From: Neoalteromonas arenosi
GTDB lineage: Bacteria > Pseudomonadota > Gammaproteobacteria > Enterobacterales > Alteromonadaceae
Reading direction: 5' to 3'
Assembly: GCF_030362855.1 (NCBI RefSeq)
Contig: NZ_JAUCBP010000007.1
Location: 244,675 to 308,674, forward strand
Length of the DNA: 64,000 nucleotides
Below the pieces are notes generated by a model. That model ran no database searches and had not been told where the DNA came from. It saw only the letters and a program-made list of their open reading frames with translations. Both the position numbers and the translations under genes were made by a program. Below, in pieces: positions 8,451-16,621 of the stretch (its first letter is position 1; each line of letters begins with the position of its first letter).

Positions 8451-9722
8451 CTAATTAAGCATACCAAAGGTCGCCGCAACCGCGTCATCAGTACAAAAAC
8501 TACTACCGCTAGCGCCTTCGGCAGCTTGTCGATTTGCTACTTCAGTATTGTATAGCGTCGTTAAATACTGCCAAATATCCTGACGAACGTAATGGCGCAT
8601 AGAAGAGTCCGGGTTACCGCCGTTATCGACCCATTGGCCAATAGAACATTTGCGCATATTTTCATTCTTGAGTTTACCTGCGGCGATAGCCCGTACCGAC
8701 CAATTCCACGTGCTGTTCGGATAAATTTCAGCGACAAATCTAGAGTTTTCGATCGCTTGCTTCCAGCTCGACTCCTCGAGGTAAATCAAACCAATATTTT
8801 CCAGCGCAGAGGCTATTTCTTCATCATTTACCGATACGTTTACCGCCCGATCAAAGTCGCGACGGGCGAATTTGACTTCACCCATGCGTAGTAATACCAA
8901 ACCTCGACGACGAAATACCGTGGGATACTTAGCATCCTTGGGCAGCTCATTCTCATATATCGCGATAGCCGCTTTGTAGTCAGCCAAGGCATTGTAGAGA
9001 TTATTTTCTATCTCGGTTAGACGGACCCAAGTAAGGCCGCGGTCGACCAATACGCCAAAGCGAATGCTGACATCAGCGCTATTCATAGCACTGTTAAACG
9101 TGCTTAAAGCCAGCTCAAATTGCTTACTATCAAGGTATGTTCGCGCCAACCCCCAAGTGGCCAAGTCTTGAGTTTGTTGTTCCGACTGGGCGATTTTGAA
9201 TTGGGTGATGGCCGCATCGTACTCATCCTTGTCTAGGTATTGAATACCTTTTAACAGCGTGATGACAGAGTTGTCCTCATTACTGCTGACAGCGGTTTCC
9301 TTGATGCGCTGCTCCTCGCTCGTTAAGGGGGATTTTTGCAGCCATTTTTCAGCTACGTAAAGCGCTTTTTCGGTAAGGTCTGTACGTTCAGTTAGCGCTT
9401 CCATTGAATTGCGCAACACACTGATATCATTGAGTACAGCATTAGTCCGAATGCGGAACGATTTAGTTTCTGATTTCAAAATTTCTGTTTCAGCACGCAG
9501 CTTTTCAGTCTCCTGTTGTAACGCAAGCGTGTTTTGTTCCATGCTAATGACCAGTTGTTGCACGTCTTCAAGCTGTTTTTTATTCTCCGAATACTCCAGT
9601 GCTGCAAAATAAAACGCGGCGGCAATAACCGCTACCGCAGCAAGCCAAAAGAATATTGCAAACTTCGCTTTGCGCTGGCTTTCTTCTAAATGGGCAACCG
9701 CATCTTCTAGTTCTTTTTGCAT
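8451..9722 (-). CDS. Membrane-anchored coiled-coil and TPR protein
   Basis: The 423-residue protein has a short cytoplasmic N-terminus, one transmembrane helix (about 21-42), a heptad-like coiled coil rich in Glu/Leu/Gln (about 45-125), then several TPR-type helix pairs (about 150-350). Examples are LDKDEYDAAITQFKIAQ and ATWGLARTYLDSKQFELALS. TPR arrays bind other proteins, so a scaffold facing the periplasm is plausible. Its ATG is 1 base after the stop of the upstream two-TM gene, implying translational coupling. A 139-base gap separates it from the kinase-like gene, the longest gap within the cluster. Confidence 0.75.
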   Translation of the reverse strand: MQKELEDAVAHLEESQRKAKFAIFFWLAAVAVIAAAFYFAALEYSENKKQLEDVQQLVISMEQNTLALQQETEKLRAETEILKSETKSFRIRTNAVLNDISVLRNSMEALTERTDLTEKALYVAEKWLQKSPLTSEEQRIKETAVSSNEDNSVITLLKGIQYLDKDEYDAAITQFKIAQSEQQTQDLATWGLARTYLDSKQFELALSTFNSAMNSADVSIRFGVLVDRGLTWVRLTEIENNLYNALADYKAAIAIYENELPKDAKYPTVFRRRGLVLLRMGEVKFARRDFDRAVNVSVNDEEIASALENIGLIYLEESSWKQAIENSRFVAEIYPNSTWNWSVRAIAAGKLKNENMRKCSIGQWVDNGGNPDSSMRHYVRQDIWQYLTTLYNTEVANRQAAEGASGSSFCTDDAVAATFGMLN

Positions 9723-9723
9723 C

Positions 9724-10146
9724 TTATTCGGTTCCTTTAGCCGCTTTTACGATATCAGTAGTTTTGTCACAAAATTGTAGGAAAGTTTTTATTGCATCAC
9801 CGCCACAGCTAACTTCGGAGATGCTCTCTAGAAACACTTGTTTATCATCAACGACTATTGAGCATATCGTTAGTTTTGAAACGCACTTTTCCGACGTGTT
9901 AATAATTAAAAACACCAGTAAAACAGTAATTAGTACCAGTATGATAAGAACAACAAACAACCAGGGCTCTGTAGAGCCTTGCCAAAAGAAGATTGAGAAA
10001 GTAGCGGTGATGAATACGAACATCGCAATACAGACAAACCGAATCAAGAACTTTTGATTGCGTAAGTTCATCGCGATGATATCGTTTTTTACGCGCTCAT
10101 ATCGCTCCGATATTTTGTGCGCGTCCCAGTGACCTCCATGCGCCAT
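9724..10146 (-). CDS. Two-TM membrane protein of unknown function
   Basis: The protein has 140 residues: a His-rich charged start (MAHGGHWDAH), two adjacent hydrophobic helices (about 35-54 and 61-83), and a soluble C-terminal tail of 57 residues with Cys88, Cys94, Cys113 and Cys125. It is the first gene of the minus-strand cluster, with GGAGAG about 8 bases before the ATG. The stop codon is 1 base from the start of the TPR gene. I do not recognise the family. Close coupling suggests it forms a membrane complex with the TPR protein. Confidence 0.65.
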   Translation of the reverse strand: MAHGGHWDAHKISERYERVKNDIIAMNLRNQKFLIRFVCIAMFVFITATFSIFFWQGSTEPWLFVVLIILVLITVLLVFLIINTSEKCVSKLTICSIVVDDKQVFLESISEVSCGGDAIKTFLQFCDKTTDIVKAAKGTE

Positions 10147-10539
10147 AGATGTCTCTCCGTGGGTTGTTAAGCCTCAAAGTTAGGTGGGTACAGCCTATCT
10201 TTCGCTTTTTTCTTTATGTTTACTATAGAGCAAAAAATGAACAGTTGAGGTTTTTTTTAGAGTAGTGCCGCTAATAAATGACGGAAAGCTGGTACTCACC
10301 GTTCAATGCCGGTCTTTGAACGTCGCTCTGTTTGTGATGCACCCCAGGGATATCTGTGTAGCGCTATTTGCACCGCAAGTCGTGATTTTTTTATCTAATA
10401 CAGTTCACTGCCATCGTTAAGTTGCCAGCACTAATGTAACGAAAAGTTGGCGTCCATACGCAGTGTTTACTGTTAAAAGTGAACAAATTGTCAGTTTGAA
10501 ACGTTTAATTTCTACCGAAAAGTCAATCCTTGGATACCG
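10147..10539. promoter_or_regulatory. Divergent intergenic region with an operator-like inverted repeat
   Basis: This 393-base gap separates the eight-gene minus-strand cluster from the RND efflux genes and must hold promoters for both. The clearest element is GTTTACT-N6-AGTGAAC at 10465-10484 (7 paired positions, one a G-T pair), 56 bases before the efflux gene start, the kind of site a repressor of a pump could use. No regulator gene lies beside it. No open frame or RNA gene is convincing here. Confidence 0.4.
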
Positions 10540-11640
10540 ATGTTTAGCAATATCCAAACGAGTAGAATTAAATTCTTTAGTTTATATCTCGGACTGCTGT
10601 GCCTATTTGCCGCAACGCCGTCCATAGCCCAGTGGCAAGGTGCTGACCGGCCCAAACTAGTCGTCGTTGAACCCTTGAGTTTTGAGTTTGAGCGCACCCA
10701 AATTGAAGCCGTTGGCTCTGCACAAGCAAGGCGCTCTGTTACGTTGTTTCCCAGTGTCGCCGATGAAGTAGTTGCAGTTTACTTTGTTCCGGGTCAGAAA
10801 GTGTCCGCCGGTCAAAAGCTACTTGAACTTGATAGCCGCTTGCAAAATGTGGCTATCAAGCGTGCCGAAATCCAGCTCAAAGAAGCACAGCGAAACTACT
10901 CGAGAGCGCGGCAGAGTCTTGCCAAGGGCGCAATTACCCAGAGTGAAGTCGAAGTTGCAGAGACGCAGCAACAATTAGCGGAAGTGGCATTGCAAGAAGC
11001 ACAAGAAAATCTTGCCGATCGTATAGTGCGAGCGCCGTTTGCTGGTATTGTGGGTTTAACAGACATCGAAGTGGGTGACCGTATTACACCGCAGACACCT
11101 ATTACGACCTTGGACGATCGCAGCGAATTGTTCGTCAATTTCGTGGCCCCTGAGATGGCGGTTCCTTACCTTATTAATCAACCTGAAGTGGTATTACAGC
11201 CTTGGACAGATAGAGCGCTGCAGCTGACCGCACAAATTGCCGAGGTTGACACGCGAGTGGATACTAGCGACCGTACTATTCGCGTTCGAGCGCTACTTAA
11301 TAATGCGTCAGATACGTTTCGACCCGGCATGAGTTTCCGCGTATCACTTAATGTGAGAGGCAATCGCTATGTCTCAATTCCAGAAGCGGCATTATCATGG
11401 GGAGTCACCGGTGCATACGTTTGGTTAGCGCAGGATAATAGCGCTAAACGCGTGTCTGTTGAGGTGGAACAACGCTTGCGGGGCAGAATCTTGGTTAGCG
11501 GTGCGCTAAGCGATGGACAAACGCTGATAACGGAAGGTATTCAGGGGCTGCGAGAAGGACAATCATTGCGTATTCAAAATAGCCAAAATGCAACCCTTAA
11601 ACGCGAACAAGACGACAGCGGAGCCAACGCCAATGGATGA
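10540..11640 (+). CDS. RND efflux periplasmic adaptor (membrane fusion protein)
   Basis: The 366-residue HlyD/AcrA-family adaptor links an inner-membrane RND pump to an outer-membrane channel. A signal peptide covers about residues 1-31 (cleavage near SIA-Q). The lipoyl/barrel-sandwich halves are visible as FVPGQKVSAGQKLLELDSRL (about 87-106) and ADRIVRAPFAGIVGLTDIEVGD-like sequence (about 162-182). A helical hairpin with a Gln/Glu-rich repeat lies between them. No lipobox is seen, so it is probably anchored by the N-terminal segment or is soluble. It overlaps the transporter gene by 8 bases. No tolC-type channel gene is adjacent. Confidence 0.88.
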   Translation: MFSNIQTSRIKFFSLYLGLLCLFAATPSIAQWQGADRPKLVVVEPLSFEFERTQIEAVGSAQARRSVTLFPSVADEVVAVYFVPGQKVSAGQKLLELDSRLQNVAIKRAEIQLKEAQRNYSRARQSLAKGAITQSEVEVAETQQQLAEVALQEAQENLADRIVRAPFAGIVGLTDIEVGDRITPQTPITTLDDRSELFVNFVAPEMAVPYLINQPEVVLQPWTDRALQLTAQIAEVDTRVDTSDRTIRVRALLNNASDTFRPGMSFRVSLNVRGNRYVSIPEAALSWGVTGAYVWLAQDNSAKRVSVEVEQRLRGRILVSGALSDGQTLITEGIQGLREGQSLRIQNSQNATLKREQDDSGANANG

Positions 11641-14600
11641 TCAGCAGAGCTACAAGGACGATTTACCGTCACTGTCGGTTCGTCGCCCAGTTCTCGTGTT
11701 GGTGTTAAATCTCCTGATCATCATTGCGGGTATCGCGGCAGTATTTGGACTCGAAGTCCGAGAGTTACCTGATGTTGACCGTCCCATTCTAACTGTAACG
11801 GCTAATTACCCTGGTGCTTCACCTGAAACTGTCGATGCTGAAGTGACTAGTCGTTTGGAAGGCGCTGTAGCGCGTGTCAGCGGGGTCAAGTCGATTCGTG
11901 CGCAGAGTGAAGAGAACAACACGCGGATTAGGGTAGAGTTTCGTCCTGGCGTCGACATTGAGGACGCCGCTAACGAGACTCGAGAGTCAGTTGCCAGAAT
12001 ACAGCGGCGCTTACCAGAAGATGTTGAACAAGTCGCCATTGTTAAAGCCGATAATGATGCTCAGTCCGTGGTCAACATTGCAGTTGCGAGCGATCGCTAC
12101 GACTTGGAAACGCTGACAGACATCGTGGAAACGGATCTTGCACCGTTGTTTTTGAATATTCCTGGGGTTGCCGATGTGCGCCTCGATGGCGATCGCCAAC
12201 GCGTGCTGCGCGTTAGCGTTGATAATCTGCGCTTGACGAGTTTCCAACTGTCTATTTCAGATGTTGCCGCAGCACTTAGTACCGCACCGTTTGATGTGCC
12301 AGCTGGCAGTATTCGCTCTTCCGATCAGCAACTCATTGTGCGAGCAGATGCAACTTCGGTTAGTGAGCAAGATGTGCGTGATATCGTAATCACTGGCGAT
12401 GTGCGGGTGGGAGATGTCGCCAATGTCTATTTTGGGCCTGCAGATTCTCAAAGTATTGTACGTCTAGATGGTGTGCCGGTGATTGGGTTAGGAGTCATTC
12501 GTCAAGCCCGTTCCAATACGATCGAGATTTCCGATGAGGTATTGAAACTGGTCGAGCAGCTTGGCAAACGTTTCCCTGAGCTTGCACTGACTGTTACCTC
12601 GGATGATGCTGAGTTTATTCGTGACTCGGTTGATGAAGTGTTGCAATCACTGATGTTTACTATCGCGCTAGTGATTGTCACCTTGTGGGTATTTATAGGT
12701 CGATTCAGAGCAACCTTAGTGCCTGCGTTAGCCATTCCGGTGTCGTTAATTGGCTCACTTGCGTTGTTGTGGATGTTGGGTTTTTCTATCAATATTCTGA
12801 CATTACTGGCTTTGGTTCTAGCGACAGGATTAATCGTCGATGACGCAATTGTGGTGTCAGAAAATATTCAACGCCGACGCGCAATGGGGATGGGAGCCAG
12901 AGCCGCTGCTGTTATCGGAACGCGAGAGGTGTTTTTTGCGGTTGTTGCAACTACCGCTGTTCTGGTTGCTGTGTTTGTACCCATAGCCTTTTTACCGTCT
13001 ACCGCAGGTCGCTTGTTTCGAGAGTTCGGCGGCATCCTCGCTGGTAGCGTCATCATCTCTTCATTTGTGGCCTTATCATTAGTCCCCGCGATGACCGCTA
13101 AAATGCGGCACAGAACGAAGCCTTCAGCTGTCTATACTCGTCTTTCATTGATTGGCCGTTGGTTTGCCCGAGGCTATGAAAAGTCATTGTATGGCATACT
13201 CAAGTTCCCAAGTGTCGTGGTTATTGCATGTCTACTCACTGCACTCGGTGCGTATTTCACTTATGCCAACTTGGAAAATGAGCTGTTGCCGGCTGAAGAT
13301 CGCGGAGTCATACGTGTGTTTGCACGAGGACCGGATGGAACGGGTGTTAACTTTATGGATCGCCAGGCAGCAAAAACTGAAGAAATCTTGCTACCGAGCT
13401 TAAGCCAAGGTGAGATCGAGTCAATTTATACGGTCGTCGGTCGCTGGGATCCAAACATCTTGTTTATTACCGTTCCACTGGTTAATTGGAGCGAACGGGA
13501 GCGCTCTCAAAATGAGATTATTACTGAGCTGAGACCGGCATTAAGTCAGGTTGCCGGCGCGCCCGGGCGCGCTTTTGGGGGGAATAGTTTAAACTTACGC
13601 GGTTTCGGTGGCGGCATGGAAATGGCGCTAACTGGTGACAGCTACGCCAATATCTATGCTGCGGCATTAGAGTTTTCAAAGTTAATTGAAGATACACTGC
13701 CTGAGCTCGGGCGAGTTGATATCTCTTACCAGCCCACGCAACCGCAGATGAGAGTCGTTATTGATCGTCGTCGAGCCGAAGAGCTTGGCGTAGCGTTAGA
13801 TGATGTATCCCAAGCATTGCGAGCTGCGATTAATGGCGATGATATCGTCGACTTAAATGTAGGGGATCAAGCTATTCCTATTATTTTGCAGGCCGAAAAC
13901 CGCAATTCACTCGATCCTGCAAATCTGTTGAATCTTTATGTCAGTTCAGACAATGGCTCATTGGTGCCACTTTCGAGCGTCGCTTATGTGACCGAAGAAG
14001 GGGTTGCTGCCGAGCTCGAGCGTCACGCTCAGCGCCGGGCGATCGAACTTGAAATGGATTTGCCGCCAGAAGTAACCATTGAACAAGCGGTAACTGCGAT
14101 ACGAGACTTGGCTAATGAGAATTTACCCGCAGGCATAGGATTAGTCTTTTTGGGTGAAGCGCAGACGTTTGAAGAAACCAATCAACAAGTACTACTGACC
14201 TATGTTCTAGCCTTTTTAATTGTAATGCTAGTTCTTGCGGCTCAGTTTGAGAGTTTTAATAGTGCCTTGGTCGTGATTTTAACTGTGCCATTTGGTATCG
14301 CTGCCGCAATATACGCATTGTATTTAACTGACACGTCGGTAAATATCTATTCGCAGATTGGCTTGGTTATGTTGATTGGTTTGCTCGCCAAGAACTCTAT
14401 ATTGTTGGTTGAGTTTGCCAATCAACTGCGCGACCGCGGCACTGAGCTAAAAGCCGCTATTATTGAAGCGGGTAAAGTGCGTTTGCGCCCTATAATGATG
14501 ACTTTAGTGTCAACTATTCTTGGCGGTTTACCACTGATTTTGTCAACCGGGGCAGGTGCAGAGGCGCGTAATGCGATTGGCTGGGTAGTGTTTGGTGGAC

Positions 14601-14734
14601 TTGGCTTAGCGGTTGTCTTTACCTTGTTCTTAACACCCGTTTTGTACTACGCAATAGCGCGATTTACAAAACCGCGTGCTGACGAAGCAAAGCAGCTAGA
14701 TAACGAACTAAAAGCGGCGCAAACTCAGGTATAA
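11633..14734 (+). CDS. RND multidrug efflux transporter (HAE1-like)
   Basis: About 1033 residues, normal for AcrB/MexB-type proton-driven pumps. The N-terminal helix (LVLVLNLLIIIAGIAAVFGL), two large periplasmic loops and twelve transmembrane segments are evident. The proton-relay motif GLIVDDAIVVSENIQRR in TM4 has both aspartates, and a second set of helices ends near residue 1015. I take ATG 11633, not the upstream ATG 11588, because GGAG lies at 11620-11623 and the start overlaps the adaptor stop by 8 bases, as is common for coupled genes. Substrates (drugs, bile-like compounds or dyes) cannot be predicted. The TolC partner must be encoded elsewhere. Confidence 0.92.
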   Translation: MDDQQSYKDDLPSLSVRRPVLVLVLNLLIIIAGIAAVFGLEVRELPDVDRPILTVTANYPGASPETVDAEVTSRLEGAVARVSGVKSIRAQSEENNTRIRVEFRPGVDIEDAANETRESVARIQRRLPEDVEQVAIVKADNDAQSVVNIAVASDRYDLETLTDIVETDLAPLFLNIPGVADVRLDGDRQRVLRVSVDNLRLTSFQLSISDVAAALSTAPFDVPAGSIRSSDQQLIVRADATSVSEQDVRDIVITGDVRVGDVANVYFGPADSQSIVRLDGVPVIGLGVIRQARSNTIEISDEVLKLVEQLGKRFPELALTVTSDDAEFIRDSVDEVLQSLMFTIALVIVTLWVFIGRFRATLVPALAIPVSLIGSLALLWMLGFSINILTLLALVLATGLIVDDAIVVSENIQRRRAMGMGARAAAVIGTREVFFAVVATTAVLVAVFVPIAFLPSTAGRLFREFGGILAGSVIISSFVALSLVPAMTAKMRHRTKPSAVYTRLSLIGRWFARGYEKSLYGILKFPSVVVIACLLTALGAYFTYANLENELLPAEDRGVIRVFARGPDGTGVNFMDRQAAKTEEILLPSLSQGEIESIYTVVGRWDPNILFITVPLVNWSERERSQNEIITELRPALSQVAGAPGRAFGGNSLNLRGFGGGMEMALTGDSYANIYAAALEFSKLIEDTLPELGRVDISYQPTQPQMRVVIDRRRAEELGVALDDVSQALRAAINGDDIVDLNVGDQAIPIILQAENRNSLDPANLLNLYVSSDNGSLVPLSSVAYVTEEGVAAELERHAQRRAIELEMDLPPEVTIEQAVTAIRDLANENLPAGIGLVFLGEAQTFEETNQQVLLTYVLAFLIVMLVLAAQFESFNSALVVILTVPFGIAAAIYALYLTDTSVNIYSQIGLVMLIGLLAKNSILLVEFANQLRDRGTELKAAIIEAGKVRLRPIMMTLVSTILGGLPLILSTGAGAEARNAIGWVVFGGLGLAVVFTLFLTPVLYYAIARFTKPRADEAKQLDNELKAAQTQV

Positions 14735-14830
14735 GCCTTCTCGGGCCTTGACCGATACGCCGATGCGATTGAGCTTGGCATGCTTACTCGAGCATGGTAG
14801 TTTGCCGAAAATTTTGTTGAGAGTTGCATT

Positions 14831-16063
14831 TTGACACAACTACAAAATCCGAAATGGCTACCGCTCGCTGAAGCGTTAGAAAAAATGGCTGAGGTTATCG
14901 AGCCCATTAGTGACGTTGAGACCATAGCTATCAGTGAGGCTAAAGGCCGAGTTGCAGCACTAGATGTGGCATCGCCAATCAACGTACCACCTTTTGCCAA
15001 TTCTGCGATGGATGGTTATGCCATTCGATTTGCTGATGTTGAGCATCGGGAACCGCTTCAGGTCATAGGTAAAAGTTTTGCGGGCGAACCTTTTACTGGC
15101 AAAGTCGGGCCACGGCAATGCGTGCGGATAATGACAGGAGCTGCACTACCAGCAGGCGTCGATACCGTAGTAATGCAAGAAAATGTCAGCGTCGAAGGCG
15201 ATACAATTCAATTGACTGGTAGTGTTCGATTTAAAGAAGCTGTTCGACCTGTCGGAGACGATATCAAGCAACACAGTACGATACTTGTTGCCGGTAAGAA
15301 GATAGCGCCAATCGATATTGGTTTGCTCGCTTCATTGGGCATTGCACAAGTAACAGTAAAGCGACAACTAAGAGTAGCTATTTTTTCCAGTGGTGATGAG
15401 CTGACTTTGCCCGGGTACCCGCTAAAAGAAGGTCACATCTATGACTCAAACAGATTCGCACTAATAGCGATGCTAGAGGCATTGGATTATGACGTGATGG
15501 ATTTGGGGATTGTGCCAGATGAAATGGATGCTTTGCGTAGCGCCTTTGCAAAAGCCGATGAGAGCGCAGATTTAGTGTTGTGCTCTGGTGGAGTATCAGT
15601 AGGAGACGCTGACTATACCAAAGACGTACTGGCGGAAATGGGCCAAGTAGAATTTTGGAAACTAGCAATTAAGCCTGGAAAACCACTAGCATTAGGTCGT
15701 TTACCAAATAGTATTTTTATTGGTTTGCCCGGAAATCCGGTCTCGGCAGTAGTGACTTTTATACAGGTCGCTCAGGCAGCACTAGGGATGCTATCTGGGG
15801 AATTGCCTAAGCAGGACTTGGCGTTACCTGCAGTAGCCGCAGAGCGTTTTCGCAAGCGCCCGGGCCGACTAGACTTTCAACGCGCCTATTGTTGGACAGA
15901 TGAGTCCGGGCAATTATTGGTAAGACCGGCAGGTAAACAAACCTCTGGTGTGTTGTCATCGTTTACACACAGTAACTGTTTTGCCTGTTTAGAGCTGGAG
16001 CGTGGCCCAGTAGATGAGGGGGAGAAAGTAAACCTTTTGTTGTTTGATCATTTGCTTCAATAA
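14831..16063 (+). CDS. moeA: Molybdopterin molybdenumtransferase
   Basis: MoeA inserts molybdate into adenylylated molybdopterin, completing the molybdenum cofactor. Its 410 residues match E. coli MoeA (411). Diagnostic stretches are PPFANSAMDGYAIR (about residues 56-69), the central SGGVSVGDADYTKDVL and the later IGLPGNPVSAVVTF. The start is a TTG with a weak purine-rich site; the next in-frame Met is 18 residues on. It stands apart from the moaB-modC operon at 56648-60876 but serves the same pathway. Its neighbours are a NasS-like nitrate sensor and a porin, which fits since nitrate reductases need this cofactor. Confidence 0.94.
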   Translation: MTQLQNPKWLPLAEALEKMAEVIEPISDVETIAISEAKGRVAALDVASPINVPPFANSAMDGYAIRFADVEHREPLQVIGKSFAGEPFTGKVGPRQCVRIMTGAALPAGVDTVVMQENVSVEGDTIQLTGSVRFKEAVRPVGDDIKQHSTILVAGKKIAPIDIGLLASLGIAQVTVKRQLRVAIFSSGDELTLPGYPLKEGHIYDSNRFALIAMLEALDYDVMDLGIVPDEMDALRSAFAKADESADLVLCSGGVSVGDADYTKDVLAEMGQVEFWKLAIKPGKPLALGRLPNSIFIGLPGNPVSAVVTFIQVAQAALGMLSGELPKQDLALPAVAAERFRKRPGRLDFQRAYCWTDESGQLLVRPAGKQTSGVLSSFTHSNCFACLELERGPVDEGEKVNLLLFDHLLQ

Positions 16064-16096
16064 GTGTCGGACTTTTGTCACTGCGAAGATGCAAAT

Positions 16097-16113
16097 TGCA
16101 TTGAGTTGGTGCA
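16097..16113 (+). promoter_or_regulatory. Possible NtrC binding site
   Basis: TGCATTGAGTTGGTGCA matches the right half of the NtrC dyad consensus (TGCACCA-N3-TGGTGCA) perfectly and 4 of 7 bases of the left half. Its centre is about 96 bases before the start point implied by the sigma54-like element at 16176, a usual distance for an enhancer. Confidence 0.35.
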
Positions 16114-16175
16114 ACCGCTGGATTGTTGACTAGGCTTGAATTTATTAACCTATTGAAAATATTGATAAATATAGT

Positions 16176-16191
16176 TGGCACTAATCCTGTA
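16176..16191 (+). promoter_or_regulatory. Possible sigma54 promoter, weak -12
   Basis: The -24 part TTGGCAC (16175-16181) is consensus, but the -12 part is CTGTA, not TTGCA. The call rests mainly on its spacing from the NtrC-like site and on the matching layout before the porin gene. Confidence 0.3.
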
Positions 16192-16269
16192 TTAACGATC
16201 ATCAGACGCGACGTTCAAAAATAGACTAGTGAACCTTATAACGTCGTTATAACTACATCAAATGCTTGG

Positions 16270-16285
16270 ATCGCAGTGCTGTGAT
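16270..16285 (+). promoter_or_regulatory. ANTAR-target-like hexaloop hairpin
   Basis: The arms ATCGC and GTGAT (4 Watson-Crick pairs and one G-T) close a six-base loop AGTGCT, with A at loop position 1 and G at position 4, the two bases conserved in ANTAR-bound leader RNAs. A weaker hairpin with loop AATGCT lies just before it (16258-16269), giving the two-hairpin arrangement known for NasT/EutV-type antitermination. The terminator follows 19 bases later. Confidence 0.35.
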
Positions 16286-16304
16286 TCGGCAAATTAGCAA
16301 TGAA

Positions 16305-16352
16305 GCCCGTAACTAAAGTTTCTTTTGGAAACCTACGTTGCGGGTTTTTTTT
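16305..16352 (+). terminator. Intrinsic terminator in the nasS leader region
   Basis: The CCCGTAAC arm (16306-16313) pairs with GTTGCGGG (16337-16344), with further pairing inside (GTTTC with GAAAC), and is followed by eight T residues. It is 242 bases after moeA and 270 bases before the nasS-like start, so it may end moeA read-through, end a small RNA, or act as an attenuator. Confidence 0.8.
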
Positions 16353-16458
16353 GCGTAAACGCACCATCGATGTGCATAAATGCGAAGATGCGCATTTTGC
16401 CTTTCATAGACAGTTGGTTTTTATAAAGGAAAACATTAGGTTAGGCTGTGGGATACGC

Positions 16459-16474
16459 TGGCAGGTGTTTTGCT
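16459..16474 (+). promoter_or_regulatory. Possible sigma54 promoter for the nasS-like gene
   Basis: TGGCAGGTGTTTTGCT has GG and GC separated as sigma54 requires, a perfect -12 (TTGCT) and one mismatch in the -24 (TGGCAG for TGGCAC). It lies about 150 bases upstream of the ATG and after the terminator, so it could give terminator-free expression of the gene. Confidence 0.35.
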
Positions 16475-16621
16475 TCAATGTTTACTTGTCAAGGTGGTTT
16501 TGCATTGAACGCTGATGAATCAGTCCCATAATTGCTCTATTCTGATACTGAGCTTAGATGGAAGTCGTCGCCAAATTTATTATTTCCTTGTAACTAATAT
16601 GTCGGTGAAGGAGAAAAGCTC

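Larger units (their letters stand above)
16064..16621 (+). promoter_or_regulatory. 558-base gap with NtrC-like site, sigma54-like promoters and attenuator-like leader
   Basis: No convincing gene lies here. From left to right I see an NtrC-like dyad TGCATTGAGTTGGTGCA (16097-16113) and a sigma54-like element TGGCAC...CTGTA (16176-16191; -24 good, -12 poor). These are followed by a hexaloop hairpin (16270-16285) and an intrinsic terminator (16305-16352). A second sigma54-like element, TGGCAGGTGTTTTGCT, lies at 16459-16474. The order NtrC site, promoter, hairpin, terminator is repeated before the porin gene. Promoter and site calls are by eye only. Confidence 0.4.

Noticed and set aside
11588..11632. 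An extended start for the RND transporter at ATG 11588
   Set aside because: No ribosome site precedes it, while GGAG is positioned before ATG 11633, and the extra 15 residues are not membrane-like.
16300..16515. A 71-residue frame downstream of moeA
   Set aside because: It contains the terminator stem and T-run and has no family resemblance or ribosome site.
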